Positions 16,203 to 23,575 of a DNA stretch of 58,060 bases are shown one piece after another. The stretch lies in contig NZ_LBMK01000011.1 of assembly GCF_001005295.1 (NCBI RefSeq), positions 144,443 to 202,502 on the forward strand, in the 5' to 3' direction. The notes beneath the pieces are model-generated. The model ran no database searches. It was not told where the DNA came from and was given only the letters and a program-made list of their open reading frames with translations. The translations under genes were made by a program, and so were the position numbers. Every line of letters begins with the position of its first letter. The stretch's first letter is position 1. The stretch is from Streptomyces yangpuensis. GTDB taxonomy: Bacteria; Actinomycetota; Actinomycetes; Streptomycetales; Streptomycetaceae.

Positions 16203-16727
16203 ATGACCCCCAGTTCAGGATCACACCGCACCGAACCCGCCACCACCGCCGACGAGCGGGAGATGCTCGACGGATGGCTCGACTACCACCGTCAGACCCT
16301 TCTGTGGAAGTGCGAGGGGCTGCGGGACGAGGAACTGCGCAGGACCCCGCTCGCGCCATCCGAGTTGAGCCTCCTGGGCCTCGTACGGCACATGGCGGAG
16401 GTTGAGCGGTACTGGTTCCGGGAGATCATGCTGGGCGAGGACCTCCCCGAGCTGTACGTCACGGACGAGGACCGGGACGGCGACTTCCACTTCACCGAGT
16501 CGGCCACCTGGGCCGAGACCGAGCGGAAGTGGCGGGCCGAGGTCGAACTCGCGCGCCGGGCCGCCTCGGGCCGCTCCCTCGACCTGCGCTCGCAGGCCGA
16601 GAACCACCACCGCGGCGAGGTGTTCAGCCTGCGCTGGGTCTACACCCACATGATCGAGGAGTACGCGCGCCACAACGGGCACGCGGACCTGCTGCGCGAG
16701 CAGATAGACGGCGCCACCGGCGAGTGA
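16203..16727 (+). CDS. DinB family (DUF664-type) metal-dependent protein
   Basis: 174 aa. The start at 16203 is preferred because GAGG lies 9 nt before it; an earlier ATG at 16194 directly abuts GAGG. Four-helix bundle pattern: LDGWLDYHRQTLLWKCEGL, then LGLVRHMAEVERYWFREIM with the first metal His, and WVYTHMIEEYARHNGHADLLRE with the paired His. This is the DUF664/mycothiol-transferase-like group of DinB proteins. The mycothiol-producing host makes a mycothiol-dependent role possible, but no substrate can be read. Divergent from the oxidoreductase gene. Confidence 0.88.
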   Translation: MTPSSGSHRTEPATTADEREMLDGWLDYHRQTLLWKCEGLRDEELRRTPLAPSELSLLGLVRHMAEVERYWFREIMLGEDLPELYVTDEDRDGDFHFTESATWAETERKWRAEVELARRAASGRSLDLRSQAENHHRGEVFSLRWVYTHMIEEYARHNGHADLLREQIDGATGE

Positions 16728-16746
16728 GCCGCGGCGCGGCCGGGAT

Positions 16747-16772
16747 GGCGGGTGTCCGCCGGTCACCCCGCC
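16747..16772 (+). terminator. Possible terminator of the DinB-family gene
   Basis: GGCGGGTG and CACCCCGCC flank a short loop, with a one-base bulge, 19 nt after the stop. Moderate stability. Confidence 0.4.
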
Positions 16773-16846
16773 GCGCGTCACCCGTGCGGGGTGAATATGG
16801 GCTCCCGGATTTCACAACGGGGTCCTCGCACAGCAGAGTTGCGCGG

Positions 16847-17386
16847 GTGCATCCAACGCGAACCACGACAAAGCTGCTCCTCGGAGTCGCCTGCGCCGTT
16901 TCGGCGGTGTCGGGCTGTGTTCAAGTGAGCCCCGGCCCCATGCAGCCCGCGGCGGCCCCCGCCGCCGGGGTACCGCCCCGGCACGAGTCGCGCAGCGGGC
17001 CGGGGGCCGCCCCGGTGCCCGTCCGGGCGCCCGCCCTGGAGGCGCTGGAGGCGGTCGAGGCGGCCCCGGAGCAGCCCGCGAGCCCGGCGGCCGCGGCCCC
17101 CGCCGTGCGGGCCGCCGGGCGCCCCGCACAGGGCGCCTCCGGCGGGCCCGTGCAGGGCGCTCCGCCGGTCCCCGACATCCCGGAGCCCCGGCAGGCCGCC
17201 GAAGCCGCTCAGGGGCGCCCTGACGGCCCCGGGCGCCGCGCCCGGCCCGACACCGGGGCGGAGCGTGAGCTCGTACGGAAGCTGCCGGTGCGGCCGGCCG
17301 ACGTCTGCGCGCTGGGCCGCCGCCACGGCCGCTGGCATCCCGACAGCCCGGAGGCCCGGATCTGCGCAGGCGTCCACGGCGGCTGA
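16847..17386 (+). CDS. Ala/Pro-rich putative lipoprotein
   Basis: 179 aa from GTG at 16847. A short basic N-terminus, a hydrophobic stretch (LLLGVACAVSAV) and the lipobox VSGC (Cys at about 25) indicate a lipoprotein. About 100 residues of Ala/Pro/Gly-rich low complexity follow. The C-terminal 40 residues are different: basic, with two Cys (VCALGRRHGRWHPDSPEARIC) and possibly a small disulphide-linked motif. Function unknown. The ribosome binding site is poor. Confidence 0.7.
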   Translation: MHPTRTTTKLLLGVACAVSAVSGCVQVSPGPMQPAAAPAAGVPPRHESRSGPGAAPVPVRAPALEALEAVEAAPEQPASPAAAAPAVRAAGRPAQGASGGPVQGAPPVPDIPEPRQAAEAAQGRPDGPGRRARPDTGAERELVRKLPVRPADVCALGRRHGRWHPDSPEARICAGVHGG

Positions 17387-17421
17387 CCGAAGGCGGCCGG
17401 AGGCGGCGGGAGGCAATACAC

Positions 17422-17961
17422 CTAGGCCTGTCCGGGGAAGGGCCGGGGGCCGGGGCCCGGCCCCGTTTCCCCGGCGAGGCGGCGCTCCAGCCGTGCGATG
17501 CCCGCCCGTACGCCGTTGCCGTAGCCGTCGTCCGCCAGCGCCCCGGAGGCCGCGCGGGCCCGCGCCAGGTGGACCCGGGCGGCATCCGGCCGCTGCAGCT
17601 TCAGGTAGTCGGCGGCCAGGCTGAGGTGCAGGGACGGGTAGAAAACGCGCATCGCGGGGTGCGGATCCCGCTGCACCGGGCGCCCGTCCCCGCAGCCGGT
17701 GCCGGGCCCGTCGCGCGGGGCGTCGGCGGCGGTCAGGGCCCGCAGGTCCCAGGCCAGCTCGTCGGCGGGATCGTCCTGGGCGTCGGCCATGTAGTGGGCG
17801 AGGGTGCACCGGTGCAGGCAGTCGCCCTCCTCGCCGATCTCCTGCCAGATCTCGCCGAGCCGGTTGCGGGCCTCCTCGCGGTCCCCTGCGTGCAGCAGGA
17901 TGACCGCCTGGCCGATCCTCGTCATGACGGCGTCCTCCGACGCCTCCTGCTGCTCGGTCAC
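17422..17961 (-). CDS. Tetratricopeptide-like hypothetical protein
   Basis: 179 aa, GTG start with GGAGG upstream. Helical throughout: DAVMTRIGQAVILLHAGDREEARNRLGEIWQEI and a C-terminal helical pair AADYLKLQRPDAARVHLARARA resemble TPR helices. An interior HRCTLAHYMADAQDDPADELAWDLRAL segment is typical of a conserved Streptomyces protein of unknown function. No signal peptide. Convergent with the lipoprotein gene. Confidence 0.75.
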   Translation of the reverse strand: MTEQQEASEDAVMTRIGQAVILLHAGDREEARNRLGEIWQEIGEEGDCLHRCTLAHYMADAQDDPADELAWDLRALTAADAPRDGPGTGCGDGRPVQRDPHPAMRVFYPSLHLSLAADYLKLQRPDAARVHLARARAASGALADDGYGNGVRAGIARLERRLAGETGPGPGPRPFPGQA

Positions 17962-18058
17962 CGCGGCCTCCGGCTCGCTCCCTGCCAGACCTGCACCGGT
18001 CTGATCATCAAGAAGCTAGCCCGAGGTACCGGCGATGGCGCCGAGGCGCGGTGGGACG

Positions 18059-18736
18059 TCAGCCGAGGTCCGGGATCCGCCAGTCGATCGGCTCATGCCC
18101 CTGGGCGGCGATGGCCTCGTTGATCTGGGTGAAGGGCCGGGATCCGAAGAACTTCTTGGCCGACAGCGGCGAGGGGTGGGCGCCCTTGACGATCACGTGC
18201 CGCTCCTCGTCGATGAGCGGGATCTTCTTCTGGGCGTAGGCACCCCACAGGACGAACACGGCCGGGTCGGGGCGCTCGGAGACCGCACGGATCACGGCGT
18301 CGGTGAACTTCTCCCAGCCCTTGCCCTTGTGCGAGTTCGGCTCGGCCTCGCGGACGGTGAGCACCGCGTTGAGCAGCAGGACGCCCTGCTGGGCCCACGG
18401 CATCAGATATCCGTTGTCCGGGACCTCCAGGCCGAGCTCCTCCTTCATCTCCTTGTAGATGTTGCGCAGCGAGGGCGGGGTCTTGACCCCGGGCTGCACG
18501 GAGAAGCACAGGCCGTGGCCCTGGCCGGCGCCGTGGTAGGGGTCCTGGCCGAGGACGAGGACCTTCACCTGCTCGAAGGGCGTGGCGTCCAGGGCCGCGA
18601 ACACCTGCTCGCGGGGCGGGTAGACCGGCCCGTTCGCCCGCTCCTTCTCGACGAACTCGGTGAGCTCTTTGAAGTAGGGCTGGTCCAGCTCCCCGCCGAG
18701 GACGGGGAGCCAGGACTCGGGCAGCATCTGGGTCAC
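18059..18736 (-). CDS. ung: Uracil-DNA glycosylase (family 1)
   Basis: 225 aa. GTG at 18736 has GGAGG 7 nt upstream and gives the usual family-1 length; an upstream in-frame start lacks such a site. Signature GQDPYHG (63-69) carries the catalytic Asp and the water-activating His motif HPSPLS lies near the C-terminus. LLLNAVLTV is the uracil-binding segment. It excises uracil from DNA produced by cytosine deamination or dUTP incorporation. Single gene, no partner nearby. Confidence 0.97.
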   Translation of the reverse strand: MTQMLPESWLPVLGGELDQPYFKELTEFVEKERANGPVYPPREQVFAALDATPFEQVKVLVLGQDPYHGAGQGHGLCFSVQPGVKTPPSLRNIYKEMKEELGLEVPDNGYLMPWAQQGVLLLNAVLTVREAEPNSHKGKGWEKFTDAVIRAVSERPDPAVFVLWGAYAQKKIPLIDEERHVIVKGAHPSPLSAKKFFGSRPFTQINEAIAAQGHEPIDWRIPDLG

Positions 18737-18805
18737 GGCGACAACCTCCGGTACAAGTTCGTGCAACTGCTCCAGAACCTACCGGGGGCCACTGACAACG
18801 CGTCG

Positions 18806-18831
18806 GCCGCCCGGGAGATCACCCGGGCGGC
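18806..18831 (-). terminator. Terminator of the solute-binding protein gene
   Basis: GCCGCCCGGG / CCCGGGCGGC perfect 10-bp arms with a 6-nt loop lie 7 nt past the stop at 18839 on the minus strand. Confidence 0.85.
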
Positions 18832-18838
18832 ACGGCGG

Positions 18839-20428
18839 CTACCAGCTGGTCTTGCGGTACAGCTCCCACATCTGCATGGCGGTCTGCGGGTCGAGGGCGC
18901 GCTCGGCGCCCGCGATGTCCTCGCGTGCGGCGACGTACAGCTTGCCCTGCCACAGGGGCAGCAGGCGGACGTCCTCGGCGAAGATCTGCTGGGCCTTCTC
19001 GAACTGCTGGACCCCGGTGGAGCGGTCGCTGTCGCGACGGGACTTGGGCAGCAGTTCGGTGAGGATCTCGTTCTGCTCGTACGGGGTGCCGACCGCGTTC
19101 TCCTTGCCGACGAACGGCGCGATGAAGTTGTCCGGGTCCGGGAAGTCGGGGAACCAGCCTCGGCCGAAGACCGGGTACTCCTGGCCCTTGTAGCCCTCCT
19201 GGAAGGCCTTCCAGGGCTGGCTGCGCAGGGTGATCCGGAACAGGCCGCTCTCGTCCAGCTGCCGCTTGAGCTCGGTGAATTCCTCGGCGGTGGAGGAGCC
19301 GTAGCGGTCGGTGGTGTACCAGAAGGTCAGGTCGACCGGCTGGTTGATCCCGGCCTCCTTGAGGATCTTCTTGGCCTTGCCGACGTCCGCGGCGCCGTAC
19401 TTGTCGTAGAACGGCGTCTTGTGGCCGACGACACCCTTGGGAACCATCGAGTACAGCGGCTCCGCGGTGCCCTGGTAGACCTTGGAGACGAGGGTGCCGC
19501 GGTCGACGATCTGGGCGATCGCCTGGCGGACGGCGAGCTTGTTGACCGCCGCGTCCTTGGGGTTGAAGACCAGGTAGCGGATCTCGGCGCCGACGTTCTC
19601 GACGACCTGGACGCCCACCGCGTGCGCGTCGGGGCTCTGGAGATCGGTGATCTGCGGGGCCGACAGGCCTCGGTAGGTGGCGTCCAGCTCCTTGGCCTTG
19701 AGGTCCGCGACCATCTTCTGGGAGTCCGCGTAGTAGCGGATGGTCACGGCCTTGTTCTGGCGGTTCGCGAAACCGGCGTAGCCCTTGTTCTCGGACAGGA
19801 CGGCCTCACCGCCGTCCTTGTAGGAGTCCAGCAGGTAGGGGCCCGAGCCGGTGATCTTGCCGTCCTCCCGCACCTTGTCGGCGGGGTAGTCCTTGGGCGC
19901 GACCAGCGAGGCGGCGGGCGAGCCGAGGACGTACGGGAAGGTGGCGTCCGAGGTCTTCAGGTGGAAGACGACCGTCAGCGCGTCGGGGGTCTCGATCTTG
20001 TCGAGGCTGCCGAAGAGGTCCTTCGGGCCGACCTTGGAACCGATCGTCCGGATCCGGTCGAGGGAGTGCTTGACGGCCTTGGAGTCGAGGGGCTCGCCGT
20101 TGGAGAACTTCAGGCCCTTGCGCAGGGTGCACCGGTAGGCCTGGCTCGCGCCGTCGGTGAACTCGCAGTTCTGGGCGGCGTCCGGCTGGGGCTTGGTGGA
20201 GCCCGTGGGGAACGCCAGAAGGGTCTGGTAGACGTTCCGGTACAGCTCCCAGGAGCCGTCCCACGCCGCGGCGGGATCGAGGGTGCTGGGCGCGCTCGTG
20301 GTCCCTACGACGATCCGCTTCGCCTCGTCGCCGTCGTCATCCGACAGCAGGCCGCAACCGGCGAGCAGGGATATGGACGCAAGGGCTGCAGTGATCTGCA
20401 GGCATCTGGTCCGGTTGAACACGTGCAC
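18839..20428 (-). CDS. ABC transporter solute-binding lipoprotein (SBP family 5, peptide/nickel type)
   Basis: 529 aa. A signal with the lipobox LLAGC (Cys25) is followed by an SBP_bac_5 domain: VVGTTSAPSTLDPAAAWDGSWELYRNVYQTLL, FSNGEPLDSKAVKHSLDRI and GSGPYLLDSYKDGGEAVLSENKGY are the usual signatures. The protein binds an oligopeptide or similar solute outside the membrane. No permease or ATPase gene adjoins it, so it is an orphan binding protein. Its promoter region holds a 12-bp inverted repeat. GAGGAG lies just before the GTG start. Confidence 0.92.
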   Translation of the reverse strand: MHVFNRTRCLQITAALASISLLAGCGLLSDDDGDEAKRIVVGTTSAPSTLDPAAAWDGSWELYRNVYQTLLAFPTGSTKPQPDAAQNCEFTDGASQAYRCTLRKGLKFSNGEPLDSKAVKHSLDRIRTIGSKVGPKDLFGSLDKIETPDALTVVFHLKTSDATFPYVLGSPAASLVAPKDYPADKVREDGKITGSGPYLLDSYKDGGEAVLSENKGYAGFANRQNKAVTIRYYADSQKMVADLKAKELDATYRGLSAPQITDLQSPDAHAVGVQVVENVGAEIRYLVFNPKDAAVNKLAVRQAIAQIVDRGTLVSKVYQGTAEPLYSMVPKGVVGHKTPFYDKYGAADVGKAKKILKEAGINQPVDLTFWYTTDRYGSSTAEEFTELKRQLDESGLFRITLRSQPWKAFQEGYKGQEYPVFGRGWFPDFPDPDNFIAPFVGKENAVGTPYEQNEILTELLPKSRRDSDRSTGVQQFEKAQQIFAEDVRLLPLWQGKLYVAAREDIAGAERALDPQTAMQMWELYRKTSW

Positions 20429-20467
20429 GCTCCTCGATCAGCCAGGGGTGCGGCAGACCCTACCGCA

Positions 20468-20505
20468 GTGCCCCACGAATCCAATGGGTTGGTTTCGTGA
20501 GGCAC
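20468..20505 (-). promoter_or_regulatory. Inverted repeat in the promoter of the solute-binding protein gene
   Basis: GTGCCCCACGAA (20468-20479) and TTCGTGAGGCAC (20494-20505) pair with one mismatch across 14 nt. It lies about 40-75 bp upstream of the GTG, where an operator would be expected. The regulator is unknown. Confidence 0.45.
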
Positions 20506-20534
20506 TTGACCGGTTCCGTGCATATTCGATACCT

Positions 20535-20559
20535 ATTTACCTCCCTTTCGGAGGCAAAT
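20535..20559 (-). terminator. Terminator of the two SDR genes
   Basis: ATTTACCTCC / GGAGGCAAAT arms with a 5-nt loop pair over 10 positions (one G:U) and lie 16 nt past the stop at 20575 on the minus strand. The stem ends in an AU-rich run, unlike most terminators here. Confidence 0.65.
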
Positions 20560-20574
20560 ACGTCCGATTATCGG

Positions 20575-21336
20575 TCAGTGGACCCCGGCATTGAGGAACA
20601 TCCCACCGTCGACGACGAGAGTTTGGCCCGTGATCCATTCCGCTTGTGCAGATGTAAGAAACGCCGCGGCCCCGCCGATGTCCTCCGGGAGACCGAGCCG
20701 GCCGAGCGGATAGGCCGCCGCGGCCTCCTGCTCCCGGCCCTCGTAGAGCGCCTGGGCGAACTTGGTCTTGACCACCGCGGGGGCGATGGCGTTCACGCGG
20801 ACCCCCGGTGCCATCTCGTGGGCGAGCTGGAGGGTGAGGTTGACCATGGCAGCCTTGCTCATCCCGTAGGCGCCGATGAAGGGCGAGGCGGAGACGCCGG
20901 CGATCGACGCGATGTTCACGATCGCCCCGCCGTTCTCCTTCTGCCAGGCATGCCAGGTCCGCTGGGCGAAGCCGAGCGCGGAGATCACATTGGTCTCGAA
21001 GACCTTCCGGGCGACCCCGAGGTCGAGGTCCGCGATCGGGCCGAAGACCGGATTGGTGCCCGCGTTGTTCACCAGGAAGTCGACCCGGCCGAAGGCCTCC
21101 ATCGTGCGCTCGACGGCGTGGGCCTGGTGGGCCTCGTCGTGCGCCTTCCCGGCCACCCCGATCACCCGGTCCGCGCCGAGGCGCTCCACGGCCTCCTTGA
21201 GGGCCTCCTCGTTGCGTCCGGTGATGCAGAGCCGGTCGCCCCGGGCGACCAGCGCCTCGGCGATGCCGTAGCCGATGCCCCGGCTCGCCCCGGTGATCAG
21301 CGCGACCTTGCCGCTGTCGGTACCGCTGTAGGTCAT
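20575..21336 (-). CDS. SDR family oxidoreductase
   Basis: 253 aa. Classical short-chain dehydrogenase: cofactor loop TGASRGIGYGIAEAL (about residues 15-29), NNAGTN motif, and the catalytic Ser and YGMSKAA (Tyr/Lys) segment. ITGQTLVVDGGMFLNAG is the C-terminal signature. An Arg after the beta-2 strand (ITGRNEEAL) suggests NADP use. Probably co-transcribed with the next FabG-like gene, 29 bp upstream. The substrate is likely a 3-oxoacyl or hydroxy compound, but this is not determined. Confidence 0.92.
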   Translation of the reverse strand: MTYSGTDSGKVALITGASRGIGYGIAEALVARGDRLCITGRNEEALKEAVERLGADRVIGVAGKAHDEAHQAHAVERTMEAFGRVDFLVNNAGTNPVFGPIADLDLGVARKVFETNVISALGFAQRTWHAWQKENGGAIVNIASIAGVSASPFIGAYGMSKAAMVNLTLQLAHEMAPGVRVNAIAPAVVKTKFAQALYEGREQEAAAAYPLGRLGLPEDIGGAAAFLTSAQAEWITGQTLVVDGGMFLNAGVH

Positions 21337-21365
21337 GACGTGCGCCCTGCCTCTCGTCGGTCGCG

Positions 21366-22127
21366 TCAGTTGAGGGGGCCGCCGGCCACGTACATGACCT
21401 GGCCGGAGACGAAGCCGGCGGCCTCACCGGTGAAGAAGGCGATGGCGTTGGCGATGTCGTCCGGGCGGCCGACGCGCTGGACCGGGATCTGGGTGGCCGC
21501 GGCCGCCTGGAAGTCCTCGAAGCCCATGCCGACGCGGGCGGCCGTCTGGGCGGTCATCTCGGTGACGATGAAACCGGGGGCGACGGCGTTGGCGGTGACA
21601 CCGAACTTGCCGAGCTCGATGGCGAGGGTCTTGGTGAAGCCCTGCAGACCGGCCTTGGCGGCCGAGTAGTTGGCCTGGCCGCGGTTGCCCAGGGCCGAGC
21701 TGCTGGAGAGGTTCACGATGCGGCCGAACTTCGCCTCCACCATGTACTTCTGACACGCCTTCGACATCAGGAAGGCACCGCGCAGGTGCACGTTCATGAC
21801 GGTGTCCCAGTCGGTCTCGCTCATCTTGAAGAGCAGATTGTCGCGCAGCACACCCGCGTTGTTGACCAGGATGGTGGGAGCGCCGAGTTCGGCGGCGACG
21901 CGCTCGACGGCCGCCTCCACCTGGGCGCCGTCCGAGACGTCGCAGCCGACCGCCAGCGCCCGGCCGCCGGCCGCCGTGATGGCCTCGACGGTGTCCTTGC
22001 AGGCGGCCTCGTCGAGGTCGAGTACGGCGACGGCGCGGCCCTCGGCGGCCAGGCGTACGGCGGTGGCCGCGCCGATGCCCCGGGCCGCCCCGGTCACGAT
22101 CGCGACGCGCTGTTCGGTGGTGGACAT
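21366..22127 (-). CDS. fabG: FabG-type 3-oxoacyl-ACP reductase-like SDR
   Basis: 253 aa. ATG at 22127 has AGGAGAA at good spacing; the upstream extension has no bias or site. Motifs: TGAARGIGAATAVRLA, NNAGVLRDNLLFKM (typical FabG), SSSALGNRGQANYSAAKAG with the catalytic Ser, Tyr and Lys, and GFVSGQVMYVAGGPLN. The resemblance to FabG suggests NADPH-dependent reduction of 3-oxoacyl thioesters. It is not in a fatty acid synthesis operon, so a catabolic or accessory role (for example polyhydroxyalkanoate or beta-oxidation linked) is as likely. First gene of a two-gene unit. Confidence 0.9.
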   Translation of the reverse strand: MSTTEQRVAIVTGAARGIGAATAVRLAAEGRAVAVLDLDEAACKDTVEAITAAGGRALAVGCDVSDGAQVEAAVERVAAELGAPTILVNNAGVLRDNLLFKMSETDWDTVMNVHLRGAFLMSKACQKYMVEAKFGRIVNLSSSSALGNRGQANYSAAKAGLQGFTKTLAIELGKFGVTANAVAPGFIVTEMTAQTAARVGMGFEDFQAAAATQIPVQRVGRPDDIANAIAFFTGEAAGFVSGQVMYVAGGPLN

Positions 22128-22260
22128 GCTGTTCTCCTCGCCCTTGAGAGACGGCCGCCCAGAGGTGAGCAACCGCTTAGTAGCTTCAGCTGAGGAGACG
22201 CTAGGAGCCTTGGCACCCCGTGTCAACGGCCGCCGGTCCGACACCGGCCGCGGAGATCCG

Positions 22261-22644
22261 CTAGCGGACGAGGAGGTCCAACAGCCGTTCCACCTCCGCC
22301 GCGGGGTCGGCCGTCAGGCCGGTGTGCACCGGCCCCGGCTGCACCACGGTGCTGCGCGGGGCGATCAGCCAGCGGAAGCGCCGGCCCGCGTCGTCGCCCG
22401 CGGCCTGCCCCGCCGCCTCACCGCCGCCGCACACGCCCTCGACCCCGCGCAGGGCGGCCCGTACGCCGGCCACGTCGGCCCCCGGGTCCAGCGCGAGGAG
22501 CTTCGCCTCGTCGAGGTGGGTGCGGGCGGCCACGTAGGAGTGCGCCCGGCAGTAGACGATCACACCGGCGTTGAAACACTCGCCGCGTTCCATCCGGGGC
22601 ACCACGCGCACCAGTGCGTACTCGAACACGTCCCGCTTGGTCAC
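22261..22644 (-). CDS. DUF3037 domain protein, coupled to the HipA-like kinase
   Basis: 127 aa. The GTG start at 22644 overlaps the TGA of the kinase gene (GTGA). Begins VTKRDVFEYALVRVVPRMERGECFNAGVIVYCRAHSY, the hallmark of DUF3037. No catalytic motif is evident. Members are repeatedly found next to HipA-like kinases, so it may be a partner or target of the kinase. Translational coupling implies stoichiometric production. Confidence 0.85.
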   Translation of the reverse strand: MTKRDVFEYALVRVVPRMERGECFNAGVIVYCRAHSYVAARTHLDEAKLLALDPGADVAGVRAALRGVEGVCGGGEAAGQAAGDDAGRRFRWLIAPRSTVVQPGPVHTGLTADPAAEVERLLDLLVR

Positions 22645-23489
22645 TCGTCGCCGCTCTTCTTCTTGTCGGTCTTGTGGGGCCATTCCGGCAGGTGGTCGGT
22701 GAGCCAGCCGGGAGGTCCGGCCGACGCCTTCACCTCGGCCTCCAGCGAGATCCTCTCGTGGATCGTGGCCGCGCGCGGCAACAGCGCCTCCATGTAGGCG
22801 CGGCGCAGCGCGTCGGTGGAGTCGAATCCCGGCTCGTCGACCAGCCACTCGTCCGGGACCTCGGCGGTGACCTCGGTGAGCAGTTCCTCGGTGACCAGGG
22901 GCGCGAGCGCGGCGGCCGCCGCCTCGATGTCCGGGCCCACGGGGGCCAGTACGTGGTCGGAGGCGTTGTACGGCTTGGCGGCGGCCGCCTGGGCCGTGGG
23001 CCAGTTGTGGTGCCAGATCATCGTGGCGCCGTGGTCGATGAGCCACAGGTCCCCGTGCCACACCAGCATGTTCGGGTTGCGCCAGGACCGGTCGACGTTG
23101 TTGATCAGGGCGTCGAACCACACCACGCGCCCGGCCTCGACCGAGTCCACCCGGTACGCGAGCGGGTCGAAGCCGATGGAGCCCGGCAGGTAGTCCATGC
23201 CGAGGTTGAGGCCGCCGCTGGCCTTGAGCAGCTCCTGGACTTCCTGGTCGGGCTCGGCGAGCCCGATCACGGGGTCGAGCTGCATCTGCACCAGCGTGGG
23301 GACCCTCAGGCCCAGCCGCTGGGCCAGGCGGCCGCAGATGACCTCGGCGACCAGGGTCTTGCGGCCCTGGCCGGCTCCGGTGAACTTCATGACGTACGTG
23401 CCGAGATCGTCGGCCTCGACGATTCCGGGCAGCGAGCCGCCCTCGCGAAGGGGCGTCACATAGCGGGTCGCGATCACTTCTGTGAGCAT
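22641..23489 (-). CDS. HipA-like Ser/Thr kinase
   Basis: 282 aa. Resembles the HipA C-terminal kinase fold: a P-loop-like region with Lys35 (YVMKF), the catalytic segment NNVDRSWRNPNML (131-142) with Asp133 and Asn140, and the metal-binding LWLIDHG (148-154) with Asp152. It lacks the HipA N-terminal subdomain and there is no HipB-like HTH gene next to it. Instead it is translationally coupled to DUF3037. TAGCCT lies 6 nt before the ATG with no ribosome binding site, so it appears leaderless. Substrate unknown; a canonical HipA phosphorylates glutamyl-tRNA synthetase. Confidence 0.85.
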   Translation of the reverse strand: MLTEVIATRYVTPLREGGSLPGIVEADDLGTYVMKFTGAGQGRKTLVAEVICGRLAQRLGLRVPTLVQMQLDPVIGLAEPDQEVQELLKASGGLNLGMDYLPGSIGFDPLAYRVDSVEAGRVVWFDALINNVDRSWRNPNMLVWHGDLWLIDHGATMIWHHNWPTAQAAAAKPYNASDHVLAPVGPDIEAAAAALAPLVTEELLTEVTAEVPDEWLVDEPGFDSTDALRRAYMEALLPRAATIHERISLEAEVKASAGPPGWLTDHLPEWPHKTDKKKSGDE

Positions 23490-23575
23490 TTTCCCAGGCT
23501 ATCGGGCGAACAAGGTGCACGATCAAAGGATTTTCCCGCTCGGGGCGAGACAGGGGCGAACCATCCCTCCCCGGC

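Noticed and set aside
18035..20500. An 821-codon plus-strand frame opposite ung and the solute-binding protein
   Set aside because: Leu/Gly/Asp/Val repetitive shadow of two recognised minus-strand genes.
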